This document shows positions 33,401 to 44,800 of a DNA stretch of 64,000 nucleotides, piece by piece. This stretch comes from Setophaga petechia (lineage: Eukaryota > Chordata > Aves > Passeriformes > Parulidae). Each line of letters starts with the position of its first letter. The stretch's first letter is position 1. Below the pieces are notes generated by a model. The model was not told the origin of the DNA, ran no database searches, and saw only the letters and a program-made list of their open reading frames with translations. The stretch is taken from positions 439,001-503,000 of the forward strand of contig JANCRA010000173.1 of the NCBI GenBank assembly GCA_024362935.1, written 5' to 3'. Both the position numbers and the translations under genes were made by a program.

Positions 33401-36400
33401 CATCACCAGGGTGACACGGTGACACTGCTGGGGTGGCACGGTGACAGTGCCAGGGTGGCACCGCAGGGATCACCCCGTGCTCACCCCGGGCCCCCTGTCC
33501 CCACAGAACCTGGCGGACCTGGCGAGCCGGGACCCCCAGCTGGGCGGGCTGTGCCAGGAGCAGGGCCAGGAGCGGCGGCGACCCCGAGCGTGAGTCCCCC
33601 CGCTGTCCCCTGTGTCCCCTCAGTGTCCCCTGATGTCCCCCGACCATGGGTGCCCAGGGGGCTGTGCTTCCCTGGGGATGAGCTTTTGGGCGCTACCGTG
33701 TCCCCAGTGTGGGCTCCTGGCTGTGGGGAGGGGGGCACACGCAGCCAAGTGGGGCGGGGGGGCTCGGAGGTGACCGAGGGGTGGCCTGGGGTGGCCGCAG
33801 TCCCCTTGGGTGGCCGCAGTCCCCGGTGGTGGCCGGTCCCGGTTCTGTTCCCAGCGGGAATGGCAGCTCCCCTCCCCTCCCACAGGCTGGAGAATGGTGA
33901 TGGCAGCGTGTCCCCCCAGCCCAAGGTAGGGACCCCCTTGAGGGGTGACAGGGCAGGATCTGGGTCCCCTCTGCCCTTTGGGGACATGCCACAGCAGGGG
34001 TGGTGGCTGTGGCCGTGTCCTCCTGTCTGTCCCACGTTGCCCAGGCGCGGAGCTCGGGAATGTGGCTCGGGAGCCCCGAGGAGGCGATCCTGGACAGCAC
34101 CTGCGCCCTGCGAGCGCAGGACAAAGGTACTGCCCCCTCAGCGGGACTGTCCCCCACAGCACGGGGATGCTGAGGTCCCTTTTGTCCCTTTGAGGTCCCT
34201 TTTGTCCCCCCCAGTGCCCTACGAGATCTTCAGGGCCGACCACTCGTGCCTGGTGTCGGTGCTGCCCGTGAACGCCGCTGTGCGGGACGTGCTGCGGGCG
34301 CTGGCGCCGCGGCTGCGCCGGGACCGGGAGCACGTCCTGGTCAGGGTGAACTCGGCCGGAGGTGAGGGGACTCCCCCGGGGCGGCCTCGTCCCCGTGCCC
34401 GGCCGGGGCGTGTCCCCTGCCCCGTGCCAGCGCGCCCTTCCCTCCGCGCAGAGCGAGCGGTGCTGCCGCAGGACGCCGTGGGCGTGTTCACGGCGCTGGG
34501 CCTCAACGAGAGGCTCTTTGTGGTCAGCAGGGACGAGCTGGGCAGCCTGGTGAGTGTGGGGTGGGCTCTGGGGTGGGCAGCACCAGGCAGACCCCCCTGG
34601 AGGGGTTGGGGGCTGCGGGGTCTTGGTTTGGGGCACCCGTCCCTCGTGGGAACAGGAGGGGTCAGGGGTCCTGTCCCGTGCCCAGACCCCCCACCCTGAG
34701 CAGCTGGGCCCCCACGCTGGCTCCTCGGACACCCTGGACCTGATCAGCTCCAAGGACCTGGCCAGCCACCTCACCGACTACGACTGGAACCTCTTCAAGA
34801 GCATCCACCAGGTGCGGCCTGTGCCGGGAGGGGGGTCAGGACACTCCTTACCTGCTGGGAGGGGGTTTGGGACACCCCTGACCTGACAGGAGGGGGTTTG
34901 GGACACCTCTCACCTGATGGGAGGGGGTTCAGGACACCCCTCACCTGATGGGAGGGGGCTTGGGACACCTCTCACCTGACAGGAGGGGGTTTGGGACAGC
35001 CCTCACCTGCCAGGAGGGCTCCAGGACACCCCTGACCTGCCTCTCTCCCAGGTGGAGATGATTCACTACATCGTGGGGCCTCACAAGTTCCACGAGGTGG
35101 CCACGGCCAACCTGGCGCGGGTGCTGCGGCGCTTCAACGAGCTGCAGTTCTGGGTGGCCACCGAGCTGTGCCTGTGCCCCGAGCTGGGGCGGCGCGCGCA
35201 GCTCCTGCGCAAGTTCATCAAACTGGCGGCACAGTGAGTCCCTGTCCCTGTCCCTGTCCCTGTCGCTGTCCCCATCCCCGTCCCCACGGCTGACCCGTCC
35301 CCGTCCCCGCCTGCAGCCTCAAGGAGCAGAAGAACCTGAATTCCTTCTTCGCGGTGATGTTTGGTGTGAGCAACACAGCTGTGACTCGCCTGGCCAAGAC
35401 CTGGGAGGTGACAGAGAGGGGACAGCGAGGGGGGGGCCTGGGGGGTGGGACAGCTCCTGGGGAGGGACAATCAGGGGTCTCTGGGGTGGGACAAGGAGGG
35501 TGATCCTTGTCCCTGATCCTGCCCCTGCACAGAGGCTGCCCCACAAGATCCGGAAGCTGCACTCGGCCCTGGAGAGGATGCTGGTGAGCGCAGCCCCCAT
35601 GTCCCCCTCCCTGCCCCCTGTCCCCTTTCCTTCCCCATGTCCCCTTTCCCTGCCCCATGTCCCCTTTCCCAGTGGGATTTGCCCCTGGAGCAATGCGGAG
35701 GGGGTGCCACTGTCCCCCCCCGTCCCCCCCACCCCCCGTGTCCCTGCCTGTCCCCAGGACCCCTCGTGGAACCACCGTGTCTATCGCCTGGCCGTGGCCA
35801 AGCTGAGCCCCCCCATCATCCCCTTCGTGCCCCTGCTGCTCAAAGGTGGGTGTCTGGTTTTGGGGACCCCCCGGGTGTGCCCAGCGCTCCCCAGGGACCC
35901 CACTTTGACCTCCAAACCCCCCCCAGACATGACCTTCATCCACGAGGGCAATCGCACCCTGGCCGAGAACCTCATCAACTTCGAGAAGATGGTGAGAGTG
36001 GGGTGGTGACCCCTCCGAGGCCCCGCTGTGCCCCTGTGCCCTGCAGGCAGAGCTCTGGCACTGCAACGGCCAGGGACGGGCACAGCCGTGGTGGGGACAG
36101 AGATTTTGGGGATCCAGGTGGGGCCAGGTGGCAGCAGGTGACCTCTGTGCCTCACCCACAGCACATGATGGCCAAGACCGTGCGAGTCCTGCAGCGCTGC
36201 CGGGGCCACGCGCACGGTGAGCGCTCCGGGGAGCTGGGGAGGGGGCCTGGAGCAGCCCCTAAACAGGGCTGGGGTCCTGAGGATGGGGCTGAGCCCCTGG
36301 GGACGGGGCTGAACCCCTGAGGATGGGCCTGAGCCCCCCGGGTCAGGGCTGAGCCCCCTCTCTCTGTCCCCCAGCACCGCTGTCCCCGCTGCGGAGCCGC

Positions 36401-36882
36401 TCCCCGCACCGGCCCGAGGACGCCAAGGCCGTCAGGATCTCCACGTGTATGTCTGGAGCTCCTCAGTGTGACCCCAACCCTGCCCCGGGGGACCCCCAAC
36501 CCTCTGCGGGGGTCCCTGAGCTGGGGAGAGGGCATGGAGATGGAGGGGTCCATGGAGGGGTCCTTGGAGGGGTCCAGAGAGGGATCCATGCAGAGATCAA
36601 TGGATGGATCTATGGAGGGACCCATGGAAGGATCCACGAGCCAGTCCAGGGCAGCTTGGGGAGGTTTGGGGGTGACGCAGGGGGTCCATGGGGTGGTCCT
36701 GCAGGGCTGGACAGGCTCAGCAGGCTGTGCCCCAACCTCGACCCCGTCCCTCCCTCCCCACAGGCTCGGAGCAGTCCCTGAGTGTGCGGAACCCCGTGTC
36801 CACCTGGGCCTACCTGCAGCACCTGAGGGCCATCGACAGCCAGAAGGAGCTGCTGAGGCTCTCCCGGGAGCTGGAGCCCTGA
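24426..36882 (+). CDS. RAPGEF3: Rap guanine nucleotide exchange factor 3 (EPAC1), 27 coding exons
   Basis: cAMP-activated exchange factor that loads GTP onto RAP1/RAP2 at membranes, independently of PKA. Coding exons: 24426-24644, 28691-28744, 28955-29061, 29132-29253, 29327-29501, 29674-29758, 30004-30064, 30171-30247, 30483-30629, 30715-30824, 31481-31572, 32424-32502, 32699-32849, 33507-33589, 33886-33925, 34045-34126, 34215-34361, 34452-34549, 34686-34811, 35052-35233, 35317-35407, 35533-35583, 35758-35845, 35927-35991, 36162-36216, 36375-36446, 36764-36882. They sum to 2778 bases (925 residues; human 923) with all phases consistent. Domains: DEP about 95-172, cyclic-nucleotide binding about 240-358, REM about 386-525, Ras-association about 560-645, CDC25/RasGEF about 665-890. 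The phosphate-binding cassette reads [16 protein letters not shown]; Gln314 where PKA has Glu is the EPAC signature, with Arg323 for the cAMP phosphate. The Gly/Arg-rich N-terminus (1-40) is diverged, but the initial MKV matches mammals. The end, SRELEP, is conserved. Confidence 0.97.
24716..24865. repeat. 33-bp minisatellite in RAPGEF3 intron 1
   Basis: Five units of AAATCCACTGGGTAAGGGGG plus GGAGCGCGTCCCC. Each carries a GGTAAG donor-like word and starts close to the exon 1 donor. Confidence 0.94.
26390..26745. repeat. 22-bp minisatellite CAGCCCCATCCCGAGGGGTGCC
   Basis: About 16 units with small substitutions, in RAPGEF3 intron 1. Confidence 0.94.
27285..27555. repeat. GTGACAGGGACACCCTG tandem repeat
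   Basis: About nine diverged units of roughly 27-33 bases containing GTGACAGGGACCTCC or GTGACAGGGACACCC and CACCCACAGG. Confidence 0.88.
28335..28570. repeat. 18-bp minisatellite CTGGGTTCAGGATCTGGG
   Basis: About 13 units alternating GTGCTGGGGTCAGGATTTGG and GGTTCTGGATTCAGGATCTG. It ends about 120 bases before RAPGEF3 exon 2. Confidence 0.92.
30292..30505. repeat. 84-bp triplication carrying the RAPGEF3 exon 9 acceptor
   Basis: The block CCCCAG followed by GGTTTGGTGGCCACCCTGCA occurs three times (exon-like starts 30317, 30401, 30483) with about 82-84 base spacing. Only the third continues into the conserved coding sequence [12 protein letters not shown]. Confidence 0.88.
30825..31230. repeat. 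GGTGACACTCCTGTCCCTGT tandem repeat in RAPGEF3 intron 10
   Basis: Units of about 34-70 bases contain CCCCCTTTGGCAGGTGACAC and CCTGGTGGCGGGTGACACCC. The array begins exactly at the exon 10 donor, so the GCAGGTGACA donor word is repeated through the intron. Confidence 0.92.
31890..32290. repeat. Two short repeats in RAPGEF3 intron 11
   Basis: AGGAGATGTCCCCAGCGGGTCACAAA units of about 30 bases (31890-32035) and CCACCCCAGGTCACCCCAGG units of 10 bases (32165-32290). Confidence 0.9.
32503..32698 (+). other. RAPGEF3: RAPGEF3 intron 12, U12-type (minor spliceosome)
   Basis: The donor reads GTATCCTTCT at 32503-32512, an exact match to the U12 5' splice-site core. Just before the acceptor lies GCCCTTGACT (32681-32690), close to the U12 branch consensus TTCCTTRAC, with its adenosine at 32688, 10 bases from the AG end (TCCCAG at 32693-32698). 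Joining the exons gives LLHHFRAEP, in agreement with mammalian EPAC1. A polypyrimidine tract is poor, which is typical of this class. Confidence 0.85.
32855..33460. repeat. About 20-bp GTGACACGGTGACACTGCCG array filling RAPGEF3 intron 13
   Basis: About 30 units of GGGGTGACACGGTGACACTG with C/T variants occupy almost the whole intron between exons 13 and 14. Confidence 0.95.
34812..35051. repeat. About 38-bp tandem repeat filling RAPGEF3 intron 19
   Basis: Units contain GGAGGGGGTTTGGGACACC and CCTCACCTGATGGG; about five copies. Confidence 0.88.
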
Positions 36883-37290
36883 GAGCAGCGGGGCTGGAGC
36901 AGGGACGGGGGCCTGGAATGGAGATGGGGGTCCAGAGCAAGGATGGGGGCCCATAATGGACATGGGGGTTGGAGCAAGGATGGGGGCCCAGAATGGGGAT
37001 GGGGGCCCGGAGCAGGGATGGGGTCCAGAGCAAGGATGGGGGCCCGGAGCTGGGATGGGGTCCGGAGCAGGGATGGGGTCCGGAGCAGGGATGGGGGTCT
37101 GGAGCAGGGATGGGGGCCCAGAATGGGGATGGGGGCCCGGAGCAGGGATGGGGTCCGGCTGCTGGCGGCGGGGCAGCCCCTGGCTCTGCTCCCGGTAGCC
37201 CCGGGCTGTGCTGGAGCCCCCCAGAGCTCGGCCCTGGACTCAGATCCGGCCCCGCTGAGCTCCGGGCAGGCGAGGCAGAGCAATAGAGGT
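36883..37290 (+). other. RAPGEF3: RAPGEF3 3' UTR, with a GGAGCAGGGATGGGGGCCC repeat and a weak poly(A) motif
   Basis: Directly after the stop codon, units of about 18-36 bases containing GCAGGGATGGGG and CCCAGAATGGGGATGGGGGC run to about 37155. No AATAAA is present; the variant AATAGA at 37282-37287, followed by T- and G-containing sequence, is the best candidate for the poly(A) signal. Confidence 0.5.
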
Positions 37291-38810
37291 ATTTTTGTAC
37301 TCATGGCTGCGCTCCCCGTTCTTCCCCGAGCCCGGGGTCACCCCTGCACCTCCACCCCCGATGTGACCTTGGGGACGGCCCCGGAGCTGCCCCAGGGGAG
37401 GTGACACAGCGCTGGCACCAGGAGGGGACAAGTCAGGAAATGACTGAGGGCTGAGGGAGAAGCCAAACCCGGCCCTTGTTGCACCAAACGCTGCTCCCGT
37501 GCCAGCTGGCACCGCCCGGGGCACAGCAGGGGCCGCTCCCTGCTCCAGGAGGGGTCCCAGCATCACCCCAGGATCCTCGGGGGCTGTTTGGGGTCCAACT
37601 CACCTGCCCAGGTGGGGGGCACAGGGTGTGAGCCTCTCCTGGGGGGGACACCCTGTCCTGGGGCTGTGGCTGCTCCCAAAGCATCAGGGTCGGGTGCCAG
37701 GCGAGCCCAGGGCTGCCCCCAGAAACCCCCAAATGCTGCCCCTGCCTGGAGCTGCCCCAGGCCAAACCAGAGGGGCCTGGACCACCAGGACCAGCCGGGG
37801 TTGGCCACCCCTGGGCCGGGGAGGGGGTGGAGAAGTGTGTGGAGCAAATCCTGCGGGCTTTGGGATGAGGTTTCCCGGGAAAAGCTGCCAGGGAGTGAGG
37901 AAGAGGAGGCAGAGCCTGGTGGTGCCCCTGGGGTCCCTCCCAGTGCTGCTGGGGCTCCGTTATCTCCCTGAACATTCCCTGCTCAGCTCCAGGCTGGGAA
38001 CATTTCCCATCGGGTTTGGCTGGGCAGGGAGGGGGCTGTGGCCCCCCCAGGCCTGGCCTGAGCCCCCCAGGGCCGGAGAGGGTCCCTGGGGCAGCTCTGG
38101 GCTCTGGATAACCCCAAACCTCCCCCAGGGGCTGTGCTGGAAGTCTGGGCTTTCCTGGAGGCTCCAAGGAGGCCAATCCAGGGAGGGGAGGGGGGGTCAC
38201 AACCTCCAGATCTGACCTAGGACAGCTCATTACCCCAAATTAACGCCGCTCCCCGTTCACACCAGTGCCCCGGAGCGCGAGCCCCAGTCAGGGACCCGGC
38301 TGTGGCCCCGGTTCTGGGGGGCGATGGGCAAAGCCCCCCCGGGACCCTCCCCGCGCAGCCTCGGCCGCCCCCGGGGGTTGCGGAGCCAGCCCGGGATTCT
38401 GGATTTACCGGCCCTCCTCCCACTGCGGGCAGCCTGTAATTAGCCGCGCGCTTAATGAGTTTTGGGGAAGTTGGGGTGCAGCCCGCCCGTGGAGCCCTCG
38501 CTGCCATCACGCCCCTCCCTCCTCCCCCCCGCGGGACCCACAAAAAGCCGAGGGCTCCGGGGAGCTGCGGCACTCCCGACCCGACCCCGGCGCTCCCGAC
38601 CCGACTCGACCCGATCCCGGCACTCCCGACCCGATCCCGGCACTCCCGACCCGACCCCGGCACTCCGGACCCGATCCCGGCACTCCCGACCCGATCCCGG
38701 CACTCCCGACCCGATCCCGGCGCTCCCGATCCCGGCGCTCCCGACCCGACCCCGGCACTCCCGACCCGACCCCGGCGCTCCCGACCCGACCCCGGCGCTC
38801 CCGAGGGACG
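37291..38810. other. Spacer between RAPGEF3 and ENDOU, and ENDOU 5' region
   Basis: No gene recognised. GC-rich unique DNA runs to about 38200, followed by an AT-richer patch with CTCATTACCCCAAATTAA (about 38225-38245) and CTGTAATTAGC/TTAATGAG (38430-38462). A 20-bp tandem repeat then directly abuts the ENDOU start codon. Confidence 0.6.
38573..38800. repeat. 20-bp minisatellite CACTCCCGACCCGATCCCGG abutting ENDOU exon 1
   Basis: About 11 CpG-rich units ending within ten bases of the ENDOU ATG at 38811. The array therefore probably forms the promoter or 5' UTR. Confidence 0.95.
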
Positions 38811-41800
38811 ATGGAGCCCTGGATGCTCCTGCTGGGCACAGGGATCGCCCTGGGCTGCGTGTCCGGCCGTGAGTAACCAGCCTGGGGGGCTGCAGGGGAT
38901 GGGCCGGGGGCGCTGCCCCCCGCCAGCAGCTCGGCCCTGCCGGGAGAGCGGGGATGGAGCCACCCGGGCTCCGTGGGGGATTTTCCATGCTGGAAATCCA
39001 GCCCGGGCTGGGGCTGCATTGTCCAACTCCCCCGGCCCACCAGTGGGGTCCGGGTGTGTCTGAGCCTGCTTTGGTCCTGCAAAGCTCAAGGAACGTTTTT
39101 CTGGTGCCTCTTTTCCATTTATCCATGGAAAACCAGCTTGGGGTGTTTTCCAATCCCAGTCCTGTATTCACCCTCCCCCTGTGGCCACTGGGGCAGCTCA
39201 GGTGGCAAAGGCCAGCCCAGGCCCGACCCCGAGGTGCTCAGGGGGACTCAGGGGGGCTCTGGGTTTAAGGAGGAGCTCGGGGCCACCAGGATTTGGCAGC
39301 CGGGATCCCACGGGGGTGAGGAGGTGCTGAGTTCTTGCACAAAGCCTGAACTGTGATGCCCTGGACTGAGGACGGGATTTCATCACCCCCGACGCTGCCA
39401 GGAGCCCGTATCTGATGGCCCAGGAGAGGATGAGTCCCCCTGGGATGAGAGATGAGGAGTTTTGCAAGGCCAGCTCACAGGAGAGGCTCCAAACCTGCGT
39501 GGGGCTGGGAGCAGGAGTTTCCCAAACTCCTGAGTGAGTCCTGAGTTCCCAAACTCCTCTGAGAGTTCCCAAACTCCTGAGTGAGTTCCCAAATTTCCTC
39601 TCTGAGTCCTGAGTTCCCAAATTTCCTGTCTGAGTCCTGAGTTCCCAAACTCCTGAGTGAGTTCCCAAATTTCTCTGTGAGTTCCCAAATTTCCTCTGTG
39701 AATTCTGAATTCCCAAACTCCTGAGTGAGTTCCCAGATTTCCCATGTGAATCCTGAGTTCCCAAATTTCCCGTGTGAGTCCTGAGCTGCTCCAGAAGGAA
39801 AGCCTGCGGTGAAGGTGGTTGGGAAGCTCGGCTGCCTCATGGTCAGTCCTGGCCACCTGCTGGACCTGTCTGCTGGCCCTGGAACCCCTCCCCTTCTCCT
39901 CGTGTGGGCAGTGGGAGATTTCCCCTGGTTGTCCCACAGGCAGGGCTCACCTGCGGGTTTGGAGACAGGAGCTGGGGGTTTGGGAAGCTCAGGCTGTCCA
40001 CAGCTCCGTTCCAGGTTCGTTTGTCCTTCCGATGGTCCCTCCTGGAGCTGGGCTGGGTTTGGGTTTGTGTTTTCCTGCAGGAACGAGGTCCTGAGTCAGG
40101 CCAGGGGCTCGAGGACGCGGCTCCGGCTGAGCTGACTCATCCCCGTGCCCGAAACCAAACTGGGAGCACTGGGAGAGCTCCGGCACCTCCCCAGAGCTCG
40201 GAGGATGGAGCTGGGCAGGGAATCACCCCCCCTTCCCTTGGCCATCCTAAGAAAGAGAAATATTTCTGTGCTTTGTGCAGCTGGAGGAAATCTGGGGGCA
40301 GGATCAGCCAAAAAATCTCCTCTGGCTGGACAAGCCAAAACCCCTGGGGTGGCTGAGTGTGGATGGGCCATGTCCTTCTGTCCTTCTGCCCTTGTGTCCT
40401 TCTGTCCTTTTGTCCCTTTGTCCCGGGCCACCACCCCCGTGGCGTTTCCAGCTCTCCCAAAAGCCTCCCAAGAGCTCCAACAGCCCCTCCTACCCTACCA
40501 GCAGGGACAGCTGAGGACCCTGCAGCGATTTAGGGTCCAGTTGGAGATTTAGGGTCGATTTAGGGATTTAGAACCGTGTCTGAGTGAGGAGGAGGAGCCG
40601 TTCCCCTGCCCTGAGACCCCTCAGGTGCCCCGTGGCGTTGGGGACTTGGGATTTGGGATGATGCTGAGCCTGCCCCTCCCATCACCCCTCTGGGAACAGC
40701 TGAGGACACTGCAGTGATTTAGGGTCGAGTTGGGGATTTAGGGTCGATTTAGGGTTGATTTGGGGATTTAGGGTCGATTTAGGGTTGGTTTAGGGATTTA
40801 GGGTCGTGTCTGAGTGAGGAGGAGGAGCCGTTCCCCTGCCCTGAGACCCCTCAGGTGCCCCGTGGCGTTGGGGATTGGGGATTTGGCATTGGGCATTGGG
40901 GATTTGGGATGATGTTGAGCCCGCCCCTCCGAGGGCTGAGTCAGGGTCGGGGCCCTGCCGGGACACGCCGGGGCCGCTGTGACAGCCCCGGGCCACGCGG
41001 GACCGGCACCGGAACGGGCTCGGCGGTGACGGGGGAGCGTGGGCAGCTCCTGCCTTGCACAATCCCGCCGGGATTGCGGCTGAAAGAGGAGCGATGAGCG
41101 AGCCAGGGGGATTGATCCCAGTGCTGCTCCGGGAGTGGGGCTGGGGCCGGGCTGGTCGCACTGGGAGGGTCTGGGCAGCGCTGAGCTCCCCATCCATGGG
41201 GTGTCCCTGCCCTGGAAAGTCTCCCAGCTCTTCTCAGGGGCTTCGGAGAACCTCGAGACCCCCCTGCTAAAATCCTCCTGTTTAAAGGATTTACAGGGGA
41301 TGGGAAACCAGGGGGGAAAACCGAGCCAAGGACACCCCCAGGAGTGGGATCTGGGGGAGAGAGGGAGCCAAGGAGCCCCTCAGCACCTGCAGGACTGGGG
41401 TGACATCACCTGGCACAGATAATTGGGGTGAAGTGACAAAGGGGACAAACAATGCACGCACCGGGGGAAGGCGGCAGTGTCGGGGAGTTTAATGCCGCCC
41501 TCATGGCCTGGATGTCGCTGTCATCACCTTGATGCCACCCTCATGGCCTGGATGTCGCTGTCATCGCCTGGGTGTCCCGGGACAGGATGAGCCGCATCAG
41601 GATTTGCCCCGGGGCCACCTTTCACCCGGGTTGGGCAAGGCCGCGGTGCCTCAGATGTTGGGAGATTTGGGAGATTGCGGTGGCTCCGCCAGGGAGGGCA
41701 ACGCCCGCTGCTCCAGGGCTGCCTTTGCCAGCTGGGACAGGGACAGGAACAGGGACAGGGACAGGGACACCCTGATGGCATGGCCCGGCACGGGGACACC

Positions 41801-44800
41801 ACTGGTACAGGGACACCTCTGGGACAAGGACACCCTGTGGGACTTGGATAGGGACACCCTGTGGGACAGGGACACCCGCTGGCACAGGGCCACCCTGTGG
41901 CACGAGTCACCCGTGTCCCTCCCAGAGTGTCCCTTGTCCCCTCCAAGGCTTCACCGCTGCTATTTTTAGCTTTGCTTTGCGTCACCACACAGGTGCTCAG
42001 CAGCTCGTTCGTTATGAGCAGCTCGGGAAGGAGTTTTCCCAGTTTTCCCAGTTTTCCCAGTTTTCCCAGTTTTCCCAGTTTTCCCAGTTTTCCCAGCACG
42101 ATGCAAATGAGGCTGCCTGGAATGCAGCAGCTCCTCCGGGGGGCCGGGGCTCACCCCGGGATCCTGGGGTGAATCACGGCGAGCACTCCAGGGGCCGTTC
42201 CCCGGTGTCACCTTGAGGTGGTGACAAACATGGCCGGACAGGAGCGACCCTGGTGACAAAGATCCCGGATGGCTCCTGGGCTGCCTGGGGCTGGCCCGGG
42301 GCACTGGGGCTCATCCCGGGGTGAATCACGGGGAGCGCTCCGGGGGCTGTTCCCCGGTGTCACCTTGAGGTTGTGACAAACACGGCCCGAGAGGAGCGAC
42401 CCTGGTGACAAAGATCCCCAATGGCTCTTAGGCTGTGTGAGGCTGACCCGGGAGGGGACAGAGGGTGACACGGGGATGCTCCGGGGTGGAGGTGGCCACA
42501 CTCAGAGTGCCACCCCCTGTTTGTGTGCCCGCAGATCTGTACACAGCCCCCGACTCGTGCGAGGGACGCTGCGGGGAGCCCTTCAATGAGGAGGACGAGT
42601 GTCACTGTCACCCCGGGTGCGAGGCAGAGCACAACTGCTGCGAGGACCACGAGAGGCACTGCGGGCCCGGTGAGCGCCGGCCACAGCGATTCGGAGCGTC
42701 CGGGGGGTGGTTCTGAGCCTCTGCAGGTCCCCAAGGTGTCCCCAAGGTGTCCCCAAGGTGTCCCCAACCCCCTGAACTCCTCTCCCTCTCTGCTGCGCAG
42801 GTGGGGAAGGCGCCGAGGGCGGAGCTCGAAGCCGCGGTGAGTCCGGAGGGACAGAACCGTCCCCAGGCGCCTCGGGGTGTCCCCCTCTGTTCCTCAGGAC
42901 ACCCCCCTTTATTTCTTGGGGTGTTCCCCCCATTCCTCGATGTGTCCCCCCAGTTCCTCGGGGAATCTCCTCCCCTTTCCATGGATCCTCTGGATCCCCT
43001 CACTTTTCCACGGATCCCAGAGCTGTCCCCAGCCCCTGCTGTCCCCACAGGGACATCCTCACTTTTCCACGGATCCTCTGGATCCTCCTCACTTTTCCAT
43101 GGATCCCTCACTTTCCCACGGATCCCCCCCGTTTCCCCGGGCCCCAGAGCTGTGCCCAGCCCCTGCTGTCCCCACAGACGGATTCTCCAGCAGCAGCGCT
43201 TCCATCTCGGAGCAGGAGCTGCTGGAGCTCTCGGAGCAGCTCTACGGGCTGGATCACAACAAAGCCCGGCCCAGCGACATCGCCCTGAACCCGCAGCACC
43301 TGGCGGGCCCCGACGAGACCGGGGACAAGCGGGACCGGTCCCCGCAGCCGTGAGTGGCACCGGGGAGGGACAGCGGGGAGGGACGGCGGCCCCGGGCCGC
43401 GGGAAGGGAGCTGCAATCGCAGCAATTCTCCCCCAGGCTCTACAAATACGTGAACGAGGAGCTCTTCTCCAAGCCCACCTACGCCAGCTTCATCAAGCTG
43501 CTGGATAATTACCAGAGGGCCACGGGCAGGGAGGAGGAGGTGACGGCCGAGGAGCTGCGGGAGCAGGAGCGGTTCCTCGAGGAGGTGATGGAAACGGAGC
43601 TCATGAAGAAACTCTTTGTGTTCCTGCGGGGAAAAAGTGAGTGTGGGGCAGGGAGGGGCCGGGGAATGGGGGAATCCCAAGGGGAGACGGTCCAAAGCAG
43701 CACACTCCATTTTCAGGAGGCTTTGAACCCGTTTTTATCTTAGCATTCATGCTTTTTACACCTTCTTACAAAACTCATAAATTTACACTCTGCTCATTGG
43801 TCACGAGACACAAACAAAGTGTTCATTGAAATAATTGCAGGTTTCTCTTATTTATCCTTTTCTTTCTCAGTTTCTATGTCAACGACCTTGGTAGGAAATT
43901 CTTTCAGGGCTAAACACAGACCTTCTTATCAAACTTCTCTCTGGCTCTCAGAAGTCCCTGTAAAAAAAACCTCTTCCTCAACTCAGGTGTTTATTATTTC
44001 TAATCCATGTTAGGATATTTCACATCCACACTCGGGTATTTATCATTTTTTACCCATGCTACAGCCTCACAGAGTGAGTTCTGCAGTCCTTCATTAACCA
44101 GGCACAAAATGGCCAACAGTCTCTTGGTACAAGGTGTTTTATGGCTAATTAAGAAATGAAATTCTTAAACTAAATTATTTTCATTTTTAACCCAATCACT
44201 CAAAGTCCTCAATGCAGTTTTTTCAGTCTAATTACAAAACACCACCCAAACCCATGAAGAAGAAGGAAGAACAGCCTAAAACCTCCATCTTGCTTTATAT
44301 TTATTACTATTACCTAAAACCCCAAACTCTACGTTTTCCACCCTGTGACATTCCACACTTCTAATCAAACCACACACCCGTAATCCCAGCGCTATTAATC
44401 AATTTTGGAATTGATTGACAGCAGTTCTCCACGGCCTCAGGTCAAATGCTGCTCTCTCCTGGGGGTCAGAGTGTGCCACACAGAAAATCTGAATTTCTCA
44501 GCACCCAGACCCCCAACCCTGCCCCTCCCTGTGTCCCCACCTTTCCCTGCAGATCGCTACAGCTCCGAGCAGGAGTTCCTGCAGGACCTGACCCAGATGT
44601 GGTTCGGTCTGTACTCCCGAGGGGACGGCGAGCGGGATTCCAGCGGCTTCGAGCACGTGTTCTCAGGTACGTGCAGCCCTGCCCCAATTTCCAGCACGAG
44701 TTCTCAGGCACAGCCATCCCCACCTGTTCTCAGGCACAGCCATCCCCACCTGTTCTCAGGCACAGCCATCCCCACCTGTTCTCAGGTACAGCCATCCCCG

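Larger units (their letters stand above)
38869..42534 (+). other. ENDOU: ENDOU intron 1
   Basis: A 3.7-kb intron. Repeats: TTCCCAAACTCCTGAGTGAG (39525-39780), a segmental duplication (40509-40680 and 40698-40930) containing TTAGGGTCGATTTAGGG and GAGGAGGAGGAGCCGTTCC, TTTTCCCAG (42036-42092) and a duplicated block (42160-42450). I looked here for a second somatomedin-B exon (spaced Cys pattern with splice sites) and found none. Confidence 0.8.

Noticed and set aside
32463..33647. 394-codon frame with repeated [12 protein letters not shown] peptides
   Set aside because: It is generated by the 20-bp repeat filling RAPGEF3 intron 13, antisense to the gene.
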